DNA of 9,368 nucleotides, taken from Bacillota bacterium. Its GTDB lineage: Bacteria; Bacillota; Clostridia; Acetivibrionales; DTU013. The stretch covers positions 1-9,368 of the forward strand of contig JAEZCA010000054.1 in NCBI GenBank assembly GCA_023412665.1. The letters are read 5' to 3'. The translations under genes and the position numbers were made by a program. The first letter of the stretch is position 1; each line of letters begins with the position of its first letter. Under the pieces are notes generated by a model that searched no databases, had not been told where the DNA came from, and saw nothing but the letters and a program-made list of their open reading frames with translations. Positions 1-6,476 of this stretch are shown here, piece by piece.

Positions 1-73
1 AGTAAAAAAGAGCAATAAATAGGCCGCTTTAGTGGCAGCTTGAAAACAAATGCGGTTGACGGACTCTTCGTAG

Positions 74-140
74 GGCTTTCAGCCTTGCCAGTAACATGCC
101 CTTACAGGGCAAGAGCAAACCGCCGGCCAAGCCGGCGGTT
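74..140 (+). other. Hairpin cluster, possible structured RNA or mobile-element end
   Basis: Three hairpins follow one another within 67 bases. The first pairs 74-77 with 81-84 (GGCT/AGCC). The second pairs 97-101 with 107-111 (TGCCC/GGGCA). The third is a perfect 10-bp stem pairing 118-127 with 131-140 (AACCGCCGGC/GCCGGCGGTT) with loop CAA. An alternative stem pairs 84-89 (CTTGCC) with 108-113 (GGCAAG). The last hairpin is not followed directly by a T run; a TTTTTT stretch comes only at about 156-161, so it is a poor intrinsic terminator. Such clusters occur at the ends of IS200/IS605-type elements and in their guide-like RNAs, but no transposase is visible. Bases 1-73 hold only a few codons before stops in each forward frame. 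Confidence 0.4.
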
Positions 141-239
141 ATGATTTGTGATGATGTTTTTTGGGCAGTTTTCTATAGTGGGTTAATTATTGAGAGTAAT
201 GTGATATCGGTAACAACTCAGTATACAATTAACATAACA

Positions 240-248
240 TGGTATTAT
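240..248 (+). promoter_or_regulatory. Possible extended -10 promoter element
   Basis: The bases TGGTATTAT match an extended -10 element (TGn followed by TATTAT). They lie about 30 bases before the DUF2935 start codon at 279, which would give a short leader containing the GGGAGG ribosome binding site at 265-270. No convincing -35 box lies at the usual distance, so this is a weak call. Confidence 0.25.
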
Positions 249-278
249 ACATTAACCTTTTATAGGGAGGTATTAGCC

Positions 279-1202
279 ATGCTCTCAAGCATTGATTTTA
301 TAAAACAGTCGCTGGGTTTGCATTTGTTTTTTGCCAGAATAATGAAGGAACACTCATTTTTCCTTGAAGCGGGGTTTACACCGAGGGATGCTAGTTTTAC
401 CCAACAGGCAGACGCTTTTCGCAGGGAGTTTGATGGACTTCTGGGAGAAGCTATTTCTGTTTCAAACGGTGTTGTCAATCCAGGAGTTCTTCAATCCGGT
501 GAAGTAATAACCCCTTTTACTTTGAATGCAGAAATGGCAACCACATATTTCACAGGGGTACAGATACCAACTCAACTGACGCAGGCGGAAGCAGGGTTGT
601 CAGGCGGAGGTATAATAACGGCCGGCCCTATGCTTGAACAATATGTATCCGCGCTTAACCAAAGAGCAATAAATGCGACTGCTGCATTGATTCAGCTTAA
701 AACAAATACTTTATCCAATGTTTTAAGCTGCAAAATGTTTACATTTAATTATCCCTTATTGATAGTCCACATAATTCGTGAGGCAGAGTTATATCTTATG
801 CAGCTTAGACGGCTCCAAAGCAGGGAAGAGATAAATCTGGAAAGAGAAGCCTACGATTTGGAATTTTTCTGGAACAGACAAATGGCAGAGCATGCAAAGT
901 TTATTCGGGGATTGCTTGACCCGACAGAGGACAATTTGATCAGTCAGGCCAATGATTTTGGAAATGAGTTTGACCAATTAACAGCAGAAGCAAAGGCGGC
1001 AATAGACACGAATGCTCCACTGTCCAAGGTTACAGATGAAAGCCTAAAGGCGACTGAGGATCTGCGAAACTTTAAAGCGCAGGGTACCCAGGGTATTCTT
1101 ATGTGTAAAGTAAAATCGATCATTATACCGCTGCTGGGCGATCATGTCCTGCGTGAAGCGAATCATTATCTGCGGCTGCTTAGAATGTTTAAAAGAAGGT
1201 AA
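279..1202 (+). CDS. DUF2935 protein with two ferritin-like repeats
   Basis: The product is 307 residues. The frame is open back to an ATG at 96, but that extension would run through a GC-rich hairpin. The ATG at 279 has GGGAGG at 265-270 eight bases upstream and begins a DUF2935-like sequence, so I chose it. The protein is an internal duplication. Residues 15-58 resemble 195-238: both start with aromatic residues, contain KEH or AEH (E24/H25 and E204/H205), and continue into an acidic FRREFD or GNEFDQL helix. Residues 154-180 resemble 281-305, with H164, E168, H289 and E293 in HxxRE- or HVLRE-like helices. These Glu and His positions could bind a metal, as in ferritin-like four-helix bundles; this is inferred. 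There is no signal peptide or membrane segment. DUF2935 is common in Bacilli and Clostridia and has no firmly assigned function known to me. The gene stands alone, 376 bases before the next. Confidence 0.85.
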   Translation: MLSSIDFIKQSLGLHLFFARIMKEHSFFLEAGFTPRDASFTQQADAFRREFDGLLGEAISVSNGVVNPGVLQSGEVITPFTLNAEMATTYFTGVQIPTQLTQAEAGLSGGGIITAGPMLEQYVSALNQRAINATAALIQLKTNTLSNVLSCKMFTFNYPLLIVHIIREAELYLMQLRRLQSREEINLEREAYDLEFFWNRQMAEHAKFIRGLLDPTEDNLISQANDFGNEFDQLTAEAKAAIDTNAPLSKVTDESLKATEDLRNFKAQGTQGILMCKVKSIIIPLLGDHVLREANHYLRLLRMFKRR

Positions 1203-1380
1203 AGCAAAAACATGACATAGATTTGATGTAGTTTTAGTTCATTTTATACAATTTTCTGGTCAAATATTGAAAGGAATGAATAGCTTTCACTGTTCTACAG
1301 GAAATGGTGTGCCCTAAATGATGATACAGAAAATAGTCTTATTTTGATATATCAAGTTTTATGACCCCAACTGATACGAA

Positions 1381-1423
1381 TCAGGCACTTTATGGCAAAT
1401 ATACGTAGAGTGCCTGACTTTTT
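1381..1423 (+). terminator. Intrinsic terminator-like hairpin
   Basis: Bases 1381-1394 pair with 1404-1417. The outer nine pairs are perfect (TCAGGCACT/AGTGCCTGA), and five further pairs, two of them G-T, extend the stem to about 14 bp with a 9-base loop. The stem is followed by CTTTTT, which gives the classic hairpin plus U-tract. It would end transcription from the DUF2935 gene about 180 bases upstream. A competing small hairpin (CTGAT 1371-1375 with ATCAG 1380-1384) overlaps its left arm. Confidence 0.65.
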
Positions 1424-1466
1424 GGTCTGATACCAAGCCTTTGTCTGCAAAGATAAATTTTTCACT

Positions 1467-1497
1467 TTGACTTCCGCAATATGCAGTATAATATGAT
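1467..1497 (+). promoter_or_regulatory. Sigma-A-like promoter upstream of flavodoxin gene
   Basis: TTGACT at 1467-1472 is a near-consensus -35 box. It is followed by an AT-rich stretch containing TATAAT at 1487-1492 (14-base spacer, short), TAATAT at 1489-1494 (16-base spacer) and TATGAT at 1492-1497 (19-base spacer). Which -10 is used cannot be decided by eye. The site lies just after the terminator hairpin and about 85 bases before the next start codon, which is where a promoter for the flavodoxin gene would be expected. Confidence 0.5.
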
Positions 1498-1578
1498 TAG
1501 CAAGACTGTAGTATTATGACAGGATGCTGCAGTGCTGTGGGTAACAACTGATTGTAGTTAAGGGAGGAGCCAGGCAAA

Positions 1579-2064
1579 ATGATAATTGTATATGAATCAA
1601 AAACGGGCTTTACCAAAAGGTATGCCGACATGCTTGCGGAAAAGGCAAGGCTAAAGGCTTATCGGGTGAAGGAACTTACGAAGGAGGTCAAAGATGAAGA
1701 TATAATTTTTCTGGGCTGGATGAAAGCCGGGAAGGTGCAGGGCCTTAATAAGGTGAAAGGGAATAATATCAAGGCTGTATGCGCATCAGGTACAGCGCGA
1801 AGTGCTGAACCTAGTAATGAAGCAGTTATTGCAAGGAACAACATAGAAGGCATACCGTTTTTTTATCTGCGTGGCGGATGTTTGCCATTAAAAGAGCTGA
1901 AGGGTATGGATAAGATCATGATGTCCATGTTCCTGAAGATGCTGAAAGGACGTAAAGAGAAGGATGAAGAGCTGGAAGAGTCCATTACTAACATTGAATA
2001 TGGATATAACGGCGTGAAAGAAGAAAATCTAGAGCCTGTACTCCAATGGCTGAATGCAAGGTAA
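1579..2064 (+). CDS. Small flavodoxin-domain protein
   Basis: The product is 161 residues, typical for a single flavodoxin domain that would bind FMN and carry electrons in the cytoplasm. The N-terminus is a beta strand (MIIVYES) running into SKTGFTKRYADMLA at residues 7-20. This is the S/T-x-T-G-x-T phosphate-binding loop of flavodoxins followed by its helix. Later segments also fit the fold: IIFLGWM at residues 42-48, AVCASGTAR at 66-74 as a flavin-contacting loop, and FYLRGGCLP at 95-103. The segment after residue 105 is charged and helical (GRKEKDEELEE). The ATG at 1579 follows GGGAGGAG at a good distance. The protein resembles the HemG-like flavodoxin-domain proteins of Clostridia more than classical electron-transfer flavodoxins, so its partner is unknown. 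No terminator is obvious before the next gene, and partial read-through into the polyphosphate block is possible. Confidence 0.85.
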   Translation: MIIVYESKTGFTKRYADMLAEKARLKAYRVKELTKEVKDEDIIFLGWMKAGKVQGLNKVKGNNIKAVCASGTARSAEPSNEAVIARNNIEGIPFFYLRGGCLPLKELKGMDKIMMSMFLKMLKGRKEKDEELEESITNIEYGYNGVKEENLEPVLQWLNAR

Positions 2065-2129
2065 AGCATTGGACGGCGTAAGCCCGGCGGAGGATCATCA
2101 TCTTCAGCTAAAATTCAGATAATATACAA

Positions 2130-2156
2130 TTGCACTTCAGTTTAGCGGTTTAGAAT
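2130..2156 (+). promoter_or_regulatory. Possible promoter for the polyphosphate/CotH block
   Basis: TTGCAC at 2130-2135 and TAGAAT at 2151-2156 lie 15 bases apart and just upstream of the first gene of the central block. Both boxes are imperfect and the spacer is short, so the call is weak. If real, the transcript would start near 2163 and include the AAGGAG site at 2174-2179. Confidence 0.3.
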
Positions 2157-2187
2157 GTTATCATACCAAGGAAAAGGAGTGATGATA

Positions 2188-2865
2188 ATGAATAAAACCC
2201 GAGGCAGACATGAACTGAAGCATTATATTAACTATGCCGACGTATTGCAGCTTAGATCCAGACTTCCGTTTGTGGCTGCTCTCGATAAAAATGCAGGAGA
2301 GGGAAACAGCTATCGGGTCAGGAGCCTCTACTTTGATAATTACTATGATAAAGCGTTCAGAGAAAAGATTGACGGTGTAAACGAGAGAGAAAAGTTCCGC
2401 CTGCGTCTTTATAACAATGACACATCTTTTATCCGTCTTGAAAAAAAGAGCAAAAAAAATGGCATTTGTTTTAAGGAGAGTGCCATCATAACGGCAGACG
2501 AATGTGCCCGGTTGCTTGACGGTGATCTTGCTGTGCTGAAGGAAAATGGAGAGAGCCTGTGTCTGGAGCTATATGCCAAAATGCATTACCAGCAGCTTCG
2601 AGCCAAAAACATCGTGGACTATCAGCGGGAGGCTTATATCTACCCAATGGGAAATGTCCGTGTCACCATTGATTATGATATTCGCGCAGGCAGCAACGTT
2701 TATGATTTTTTGAGACCCGGACCTGTTCCCGTACCAATTCCGGGAGTTTATATCCTCGAAGTAAAGTATGACAGCTTTTTGCCCGAGGTCGTCCGCGGCA
2801 TTGTATCTCTTTCCAGCAGGAGAAGCACTGCGTTTTCCAAATATGCAGCAACAAGGATCGTTTAA
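2188..2865 (+). CDS. VTC/CYTH-type polyphosphate polymerase domain protein
   Basis: The product is 225 residues from the ATG at 2188, which follows AAGGAG (2174-2179) by eight bases. Upstream in-frame ATGs at 2155 and 2182 are badly placed relative to that site. The protein matches the catalytic tunnel domain of the VTC4 family, which makes polyphosphate from ATP. Family-like motifs appear in order: RHELKHYI at 7-14, YRVRSLYFDN at 42-51, REKFRLRLY at 67-75, FIRLEKKSKKNG at 81-92 with many basic residues, the YQREAY strand at 145-150, RVTIDYDIR at 158-166, and YILEVKYD at 188-195 with a probable metal-binding Glu191 and a Lys. The Arg and Lys pairs in alternating strands are those expected to line a phosphate tunnel. 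There is no SPX domain, no signal peptide and no membrane segment, so the protein should be cytoplasmic. It starts the block, with DUF4956 16 bases downstream. The fold is clear; polymer synthesis itself is inferred from the family. Confidence 0.9.
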   Translation: MNKTRGRHELKHYINYADVLQLRSRLPFVAALDKNAGEGNSYRVRSLYFDNYYDKAFREKIDGVNEREKFRLRLYNNDTSFIRLEKKSKKNGICFKESAIITADECARLLDGDLAVLKENGESLCLELYAKMHYQQLRAKNIVDYQREAYIYPMGNVRVTIDYDIRAGSNVYDFLRPGPVPVPIPGVYILEVKYDSFLPEVVRGIVSLSSRRSTAFSKYAATRIV

Positions 2866-2881
2866 ATAGGAGGAATATATT

Positions 2882-3553
2882 ATGACATTTAATGATGTTT
2901 TCAAATCCAGTTTCTTAGAAAAGGCGGCAGAATTCTCTGTTTTAGACGTTGCAATTGCAATGCTGATGAGTTTTGCCATTGGCTTGTTTATTTTTTATGT
3001 TTACAAAAAGACATTTGCCGGTGTAATGTACTCTGCATCCTTTGGGGTTTCTATCATGGCTATGACATTGATCACAACGCTGATCATACTTGCTGTGACA
3101 TCAAATATCATTCTGTCGCTTGGTATGGTAGGCGCCCTGTCCATCGTACGTTTCAGAACTGCCGTGAAAGAACCTCTGGACATAGCCTTTTTGTTCTGGG
3201 CGATTTCAGCGGGTATCGTTGTTGGCGCGGGACTTATCCCTCTTGCGGTGATCGGTACGGTTTTCATTGGTATCATCCTTATTGTGTTTGTGAGCAGGAA
3301 GAGCAGCGATACGCCATATATAGTGGTGATGAATCTTGATAATGATGAAGCTGAAAGCGCATGCATGGAATTGATCAAAGCGAAAACAAAGAAAAGCCTG
3401 ATCAAGGCAAAGACAGTTTCCAAAAACGGAATCGAGCTTACTGTTGAAGTGCGGCTCTTAGATATGTCTGCCAAGCTTCTGAATGAATTACTTAACATAA
3501 GCGGTGTGAACAATGCTTGTCTTGTAAGCTACAATGGCGATTACACCGCTTGA
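2882..3553 (+). CDS. DUF4956 multi-spanning membrane protein
   Basis: The product is 223 residues, and AGGAGG lies just upstream of the ATG. About five hydrophobic segments are visible: roughly residues 21-40, 54-74, 76-90, 101-117 and 119-137. The conserved heart of the family is the loop and helix GALSIVRFRTAVKEPLD at 84-100, with R90, R92 and K96 beside the membrane; these could contact a phosphorylated ligand. Residues 143-223 form a soluble alpha/beta tail with alternating strands (YIVVMNLD, IELTVEVRLLD, ACLVSYNGD) that resembles a small ferredoxin-like regulatory domain. The function of DUF4956 is not established. Its position between a polyphosphate polymerase domain and a CotH kinase, a gene order I recall as recurrent in Firmicutes, suggests a channel or membrane anchor for polyphosphate. 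That role is inference. Confidence 0.92.
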   Translation: MTFNDVFKSSFLEKAAEFSVLDVAIAMLMSFAIGLFIFYVYKKTFAGVMYSASFGVSIMAMTLITTLIILAVTSNIILSLGMVGALSIVRFRTAVKEPLDIAFLFWAISAGIVVGAGLIPLAVIGTVFIGIILIVFVSRKSSDTPYIVVMNLDNDEAESACMELIKAKTKKSLIKAKTVSKNGIELTVEVRLLDMSAKLLNELLNISGVNNACLVSYNGDYTA

Positions 3554-3578
3554 TTATGCCGGGATTCGAGGTTAGAGC

Positions 3579-5639
3579 ATGATACAAAGTAAAAAAATAA
3601 ACATAATCGTTGTGATAGCTGTAGTTTTTGCCATGATAGCAAGTATTACTCTTGTCGTTACAGGAAATACTCAAATCAAAAACGGCGGTATTAAAACCGA
3701 AACAGAGTATGCAGCTAAGCTATTCGGCACTGATGTGATATCTATAGAGATCATTGCAGATGAAGCTGATTGGCAGGAAATGCTCGACAATGCCATAAGT
3801 GAACAATTTATCATGGCTGATGTGGTTGTTAATGGTACGAAATTTCAGAATGTAGGCATCCGTCCGAAGGGTAATTCAAGCTTGAGCCAGGTGGCAGGCT
3901 CGGGCAGCGACAGATATAGTTTTCGCCTGCAGTTCGATGAATACATCAAGGGTCAGACATGTTTTGGGCTGGATAGCTTTGTGGTCAATAATATGGTGGG
4001 CGACTACACTTACATGAAAGAGTATGTCTCATATGAGTTGATGCGGGAAGCCGGCGTAGATGCGCCATACTTCGGGTTTGCCGATATCAGGGTGAATGGC
4101 GAAGGCTGGGGCCTTTATCTAGCGGTGGAAAACTATGGCGACAGCTATGAGGCAAGAACCTTCGGCACGACCAGCGGTATGATGTACAATGTAAAAAGCA
4201 TGGATATTGGCGGTAACAATAAAGATGGCAGCGGCTTTCCACAAGGCGGCAGCTTCACACCGGGTGGTAACTTCCCGCAGGGCGGAATGCAGCCACCGGG
4301 CGGAATGCAGCCACCGACAGAAGGACAAGGCAGCCAAGAACAGCCAAACACACAGGGCGAGGTAATCTCTTCAGGTGCAACTCCATCTGATCGACAAAAC
4401 AGCGGAAGGCAAACGGAGGGAGCCAACAGAAATTTCGGCGGCTTTATGGGGGGAAGAGGGGGCAATGGCGGCAGTTTGGAATATACAACAGACGAAGTTT
4501 CCTCTTACAGCGCTATCTTTAATAATGTTGTCGGTAAAGGTAATGACAGTGATTTCAAGCGCGTTATAGCTGCATTAAAGACATTGTCAGAGGGAGAAGA
4601 TCTGGAAGCCTATTTTGATGTCGATCAAATTTTGCGGTATCTCGCAGCGCATACTATCGTGGTGAATCTTGACAGCTATTCATCAAGTATGGCGCAGAAT
4701 TATTACCTCTACGAGAATAACGGGAAGGTCACGATCCTGCCCTGGGATTACAATCTGGCATGGGGTGGTTTTCAAAACGGAAGTGCATCCTCTGTGGTCA
4801 ATTTTCCGATAGATTCACCTGTAAGTGGTGTGGAAATGAGTTCCCGGCCTTTGCTTGAGAAGCTGTTCTCCAATCCGGAGTATTTGGAGAAATACCATGA
4901 CTATCTGCAGGAACTGATGATAAACTATTTCGCAGACGGCAAATGGGAAGAGAAATTAACACTGCTTGATGAGCTTATATCTGATTTTGTCAAGAACGAC
5001 AGCACAGCTTTCTGCACCTTTGAAGAATACAAAGCAGCTGTTGAAGCTTTCAAAACTCTTGGTAATCTGCGTTGCCAGAGTATTCAGGGTCAGCTTGACG
5101 GCACAGTTCCGTCTACCACGGCGGGACAGACTGCGAATCCTGACAAGCTTATTTCAGCCGGTGGCCTGAGCCTTTCTTCCCTTGGTTCCATGATGGGAGG
5201 AGGCAATCGCGGCGGAATGGGAGATCGGCCGACCGGCTGGAACGACCTGCAAGGAGGTGGGGGCTTCGATCCAAGCCAGATGTGGAATATACCTGATCGT
5301 GAGCTTATGATGCAGGCGATGCGGATCCTGCAGGATGCAGGAGGAACCGTTACGGATGAAGTGGAATCAAGACTTCTGGAGATTGGGTTGACTGAGGAGC
5401 AAATATCAATGTTCTCACAAATAGGGGGCGGTATGCAGCAAAGGCCAGGCGGCAATATGCAGAGTCCTTTCGGAAATAATACAAGGATACCTTCGGACAG
5501 GGGTGATAGATCATCACCTTTCGGAGGGCAAGGAACCGGTACTACAGGTACCACTGAAAGCTTACTGATTTACTCAGGCCTATTTGTACTTGTTTTGCTC
5601 TCAACGTTCTTTATCGCAGAGAAGAAAAGGAGCTATTAA
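3579..5639 (+). CDS. Membrane-anchored CotH-family kinase with Gly-rich insert
   Basis: The product is 686 residues, far longer than Bacillus subtilis CotH (about 360). An N-terminal hydrophobic helix (8-30) after KK is a signal anchor or signal peptide. The CotH fold starts near residue 50. It shows GIRPKGNSS at 93-101, NNMVGDYTYMKEYVSYELM at 137-155, and GEGWGLYLAVENY at 174-186, the kinase-like nucleotide region. Residues 211-299 are a Gly/Pro/Gln/Asn-rich insert. The catalytic half then resumes with VVNLDSYS at 361-368 (D365) and ILPWDYNLAWGG at 386-397 (D390). By family analogy these are the catalytic and metal-binding aspartates. A second Gly-rich stretch (528-563) and another (616-660) lead to a C-terminal membrane helix (662-680) ending in EKKRSY. 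With two helices the kinase domain should lie outside the membrane. It follows DUF4956 by 25 bases with a modest GAGG site. CotH proteins phosphorylate spore coat proteins; the substrate here is unknown. Confidence 0.93.
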   Translation: MIQSKKINIIVVIAVVFAMIASITLVVTGNTQIKNGGIKTETEYAAKLFGTDVISIEIIADEADWQEMLDNAISEQFIMADVVVNGTKFQNVGIRPKGNSSLSQVAGSGSDRYSFRLQFDEYIKGQTCFGLDSFVVNNMVGDYTYMKEYVSYELMREAGVDAPYFGFADIRVNGEGWGLYLAVENYGDSYEARTFGTTSGMMYNVKSMDIGGNNKDGSGFPQGGSFTPGGNFPQGGMQPPGGMQPPTEGQGSQEQPNTQGEVISSGATPSDRQNSGRQTEGANRNFGGFMGGRGGNGGSLEYTTDEVSSYSAIFNNVVGKGNDSDFKRVIAALKTLSEGEDLEAYFDVDQILRYLAAHTIVVNLDSYSSSMAQNYYLYENNGKVTILPWDYNLAWGGFQNGSASSVVNFPIDSPVSGVEMSSRPLLEKLFSNPEYLEKYHDYLQELMINYFADGKWEEKLTLLDELISDFVKNDSTAFCTFEEYKAAVEAFKTLGNLRCQSIQGQLDGTVPSTTAGQTANPDKLISAGGLSLSSLGSMMGGGNRGGMGDRPTGWNDLQGGGGFDPSQMWNIPDRELMMQAMRILQDAGGTVTDEVESRLLEIGLTEEQISMFSQIGGGMQQRPGGNMQSPFGNNTRIPSDRGDRSSPFGGQGTGTTGTTESLLIYSGLFVLVLLSTFFIAEKKRSY
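4281..4316 (+). repeat. 18-bp perfect tandem repeat inside the CotH insert
   Basis: Two exact copies of GGCGGAATGCAGCCACCG lie at 4281-4298 and 4299-4316, and each encodes GGMQPP. They sit in the Gly/Pro-rich insert of the CotH gene. The 18-base length keeps the frame, so copy number could change by slippage without breaking the protein. Confidence 0.9.
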
Positions 5640-5724
5640 GCATGCAGCTATGTTCGGCTAAAGTGCAGATAGCTTGTCTCTTAGCCTTGTTTGCGGTAAA
5701 GTGATAGTAAAAAATTCGATAATC

Positions 5725-5765
5725 CATCTGTGGCGGTTGCAGCTTTGATACGCCTGCCACAGATG
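5725..5765. promoter_or_regulatory. Hairpin between CotH and response-regulator genes
   Basis: CATCTGTGGC at 5725-5734 pairs perfectly with GCCACAGATG at 5756-5765. Two further pairs, one of them G-T, reduce the loop to about 17 bases. The hairpin ends 15 bases before the GGAGGG ribosome binding site of the regulator (5781-5786). No T run follows on the + strand, so it is not a standard terminator. It could be an attenuator, an RNA-processing or stability element, or a protein-binding inverted repeat. The rest of the 153-base gap holds no gene and no clear promoter. Confidence 0.5.
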
Positions 5766-5792
5766 ATTGTCTTTCAGAACGGAGGGAACTCA

Positions 5793-6476
5793 ATGGCCAA
5801 AATCCTGATTTGTGATGACGAAGAGGGTTTGCGAGCCGTTTTAAAACGATACGCATTGTTTGAAGGGCACGAGGTTTTCGAAGCCTGTGACGGGATACAG
5901 GCGGTTGAGCTATGTAAATCTCAGACCTTTGATATTATAATAATGGATGTAATGATGCCGGAGCTTGATGGTTTTTCTGCGGTGAAGGAAATCCGTAAAA
6001 CCGCTGAGACTCCGGTTATAATGCTTTCTGCCCGCGGCGAGGAATACGATAAGATTCTGGGCTTTGAAGTGGGCGTGGACGACTATGTGGTAAAACCCTT
6101 TTCGTCAAAAGAAATTATGCTTAGAGTTAACGCGATCCTCAGACGTATAAAGACATCACAGCCTCCCAAAAAACTGGATGACCATATCATTTTTGAAAAG
6201 GATGGTTTTTTTGCGGATTTGACTGCCTACAAGGTGTTTATTGACGGAACACAGGCAGATATGGCTCCAAAGGAATACGATCTTTTATTTTTCCTTATAC
6301 GCAACAAGAATATTGCCGTACCGAGAGAGAAGATACTTACCGAGGTATGGGGGTATGATTATTTTGGTGATGACCGTACCCTTGACACCCACATGAAATT
6401 GCTTCGCAGACATATGGGGAAATATGCAGAGCTTATAACCACTCTTAGAGGATTGGGGTATCGTTTTGATGGGTAG
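5793..6476 (+). CDS. OmpR/PhoB-family response regulator
   Basis: The product is 227 residues from the ATG at 5793, which follows GGAGGG at 5781-5786. In-frame sequence upstream runs through the intergenic hairpin and was excluded. The receiver domain covers residues 3-118, with the acidic pair D8/D9, the phospho-acceptor D52 in IIIMDVMMPELDG, S79 in the switch strand (VIMLSA) and K101 in VVKPFSS. The DNA-binding winged-helix domain follows at about 130-226, with APKEYDLLFFLIRN at 158-171, PREKILTEVWGYDY at 177-190, a recognition helix with RTLDTHMKLLRRHMG at 195-209, and the closing wing TLRGLGYRFDG. All key residues are present. The gene overlaps the kinase gene by eight bases, so the two are translationally coupled. 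A likely target is the upstream CotH/polyphosphate block or its own promoter, from position only. Confidence 0.95.
   Translation: MAKILICDDEEGLRAVLKRYALFEGHEVFEACDGIQAVELCKSQTFDIIIMDVMMPELDGFSAVKEIRKTAETPVIMLSARGEEYDKILGFEVGVDDYVVKPFSSKEIMLRVNAILRRIKTSQPPKKLDDHIIFEKDGFFADLTAYKVFIDGTQADMAPKEYDLLFFLIRNKNIAVPREKILTEVWGYDYFGDDRTLDTHMKLLRRHMGKYAELITTLRGLGYRFDG

Larger units (their letters stand above)
1203..1578. other. Intergenic region with hairpin, palindrome and promoter-like site
   Basis: No plausible gene is present on either strand in these 376 bases. The region holds a 12-bp perfect AT palindrome TTGATATATCAA at 1344-1355, a possible operator. A terminator-like hairpin is at 1381-1417, a promoter-like site at 1467-1497, and the ribosome binding site of the flavodoxin gene (GGGAGGAG) near 1562-1569. 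No terminator is seen directly after the DUF2935 stop, so its transcript probably runs to the 1381 hairpin. Confidence 0.5.

Noticed and set aside
98..140. Cyclic-di-GMP riboswitch suggested by the bases CAGGGCAA
   Set aside because: The GC-rich stem follows almost directly and the other conserved segments of that riboswitch are not seen.
96..278. N-terminal extension of the DUF2935 frame to an ATG at 96
   Set aside because: It reads through the GC-rich hairpin, has no ribosome binding site, and gives a sequence unlike the family. The ATG at 279 has a strong site.
3001..3513. Minus-strand open frame of 170 codons opposite the DUF4956 gene
   Set aside because: It mirrors a strongly supported membrane protein gene, and its composition is the expected antisense of a hydrophobic gene. 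It has no family likeness.
4281..4316. CRISPR-like repeats in the CotH gene
   Set aside because: The two units are directly adjacent with no spacers and are in frame within a coding sequence.
5090..5554. Minus-strand Pro- and Cys-rich open frame opposite the CotH gene
   Set aside because: Its Pro-rich composition is the antisense of the Gly-rich tail codons (GGN read backwards), not a real protein.
5730..5792. Upstream extension of the response regulator to an ATG at 5730
   Set aside because: The extension overlaps the intergenic hairpin, and receiver domains start right at MAKILICDD. The ATG at 5793 has a good ribosome binding site.
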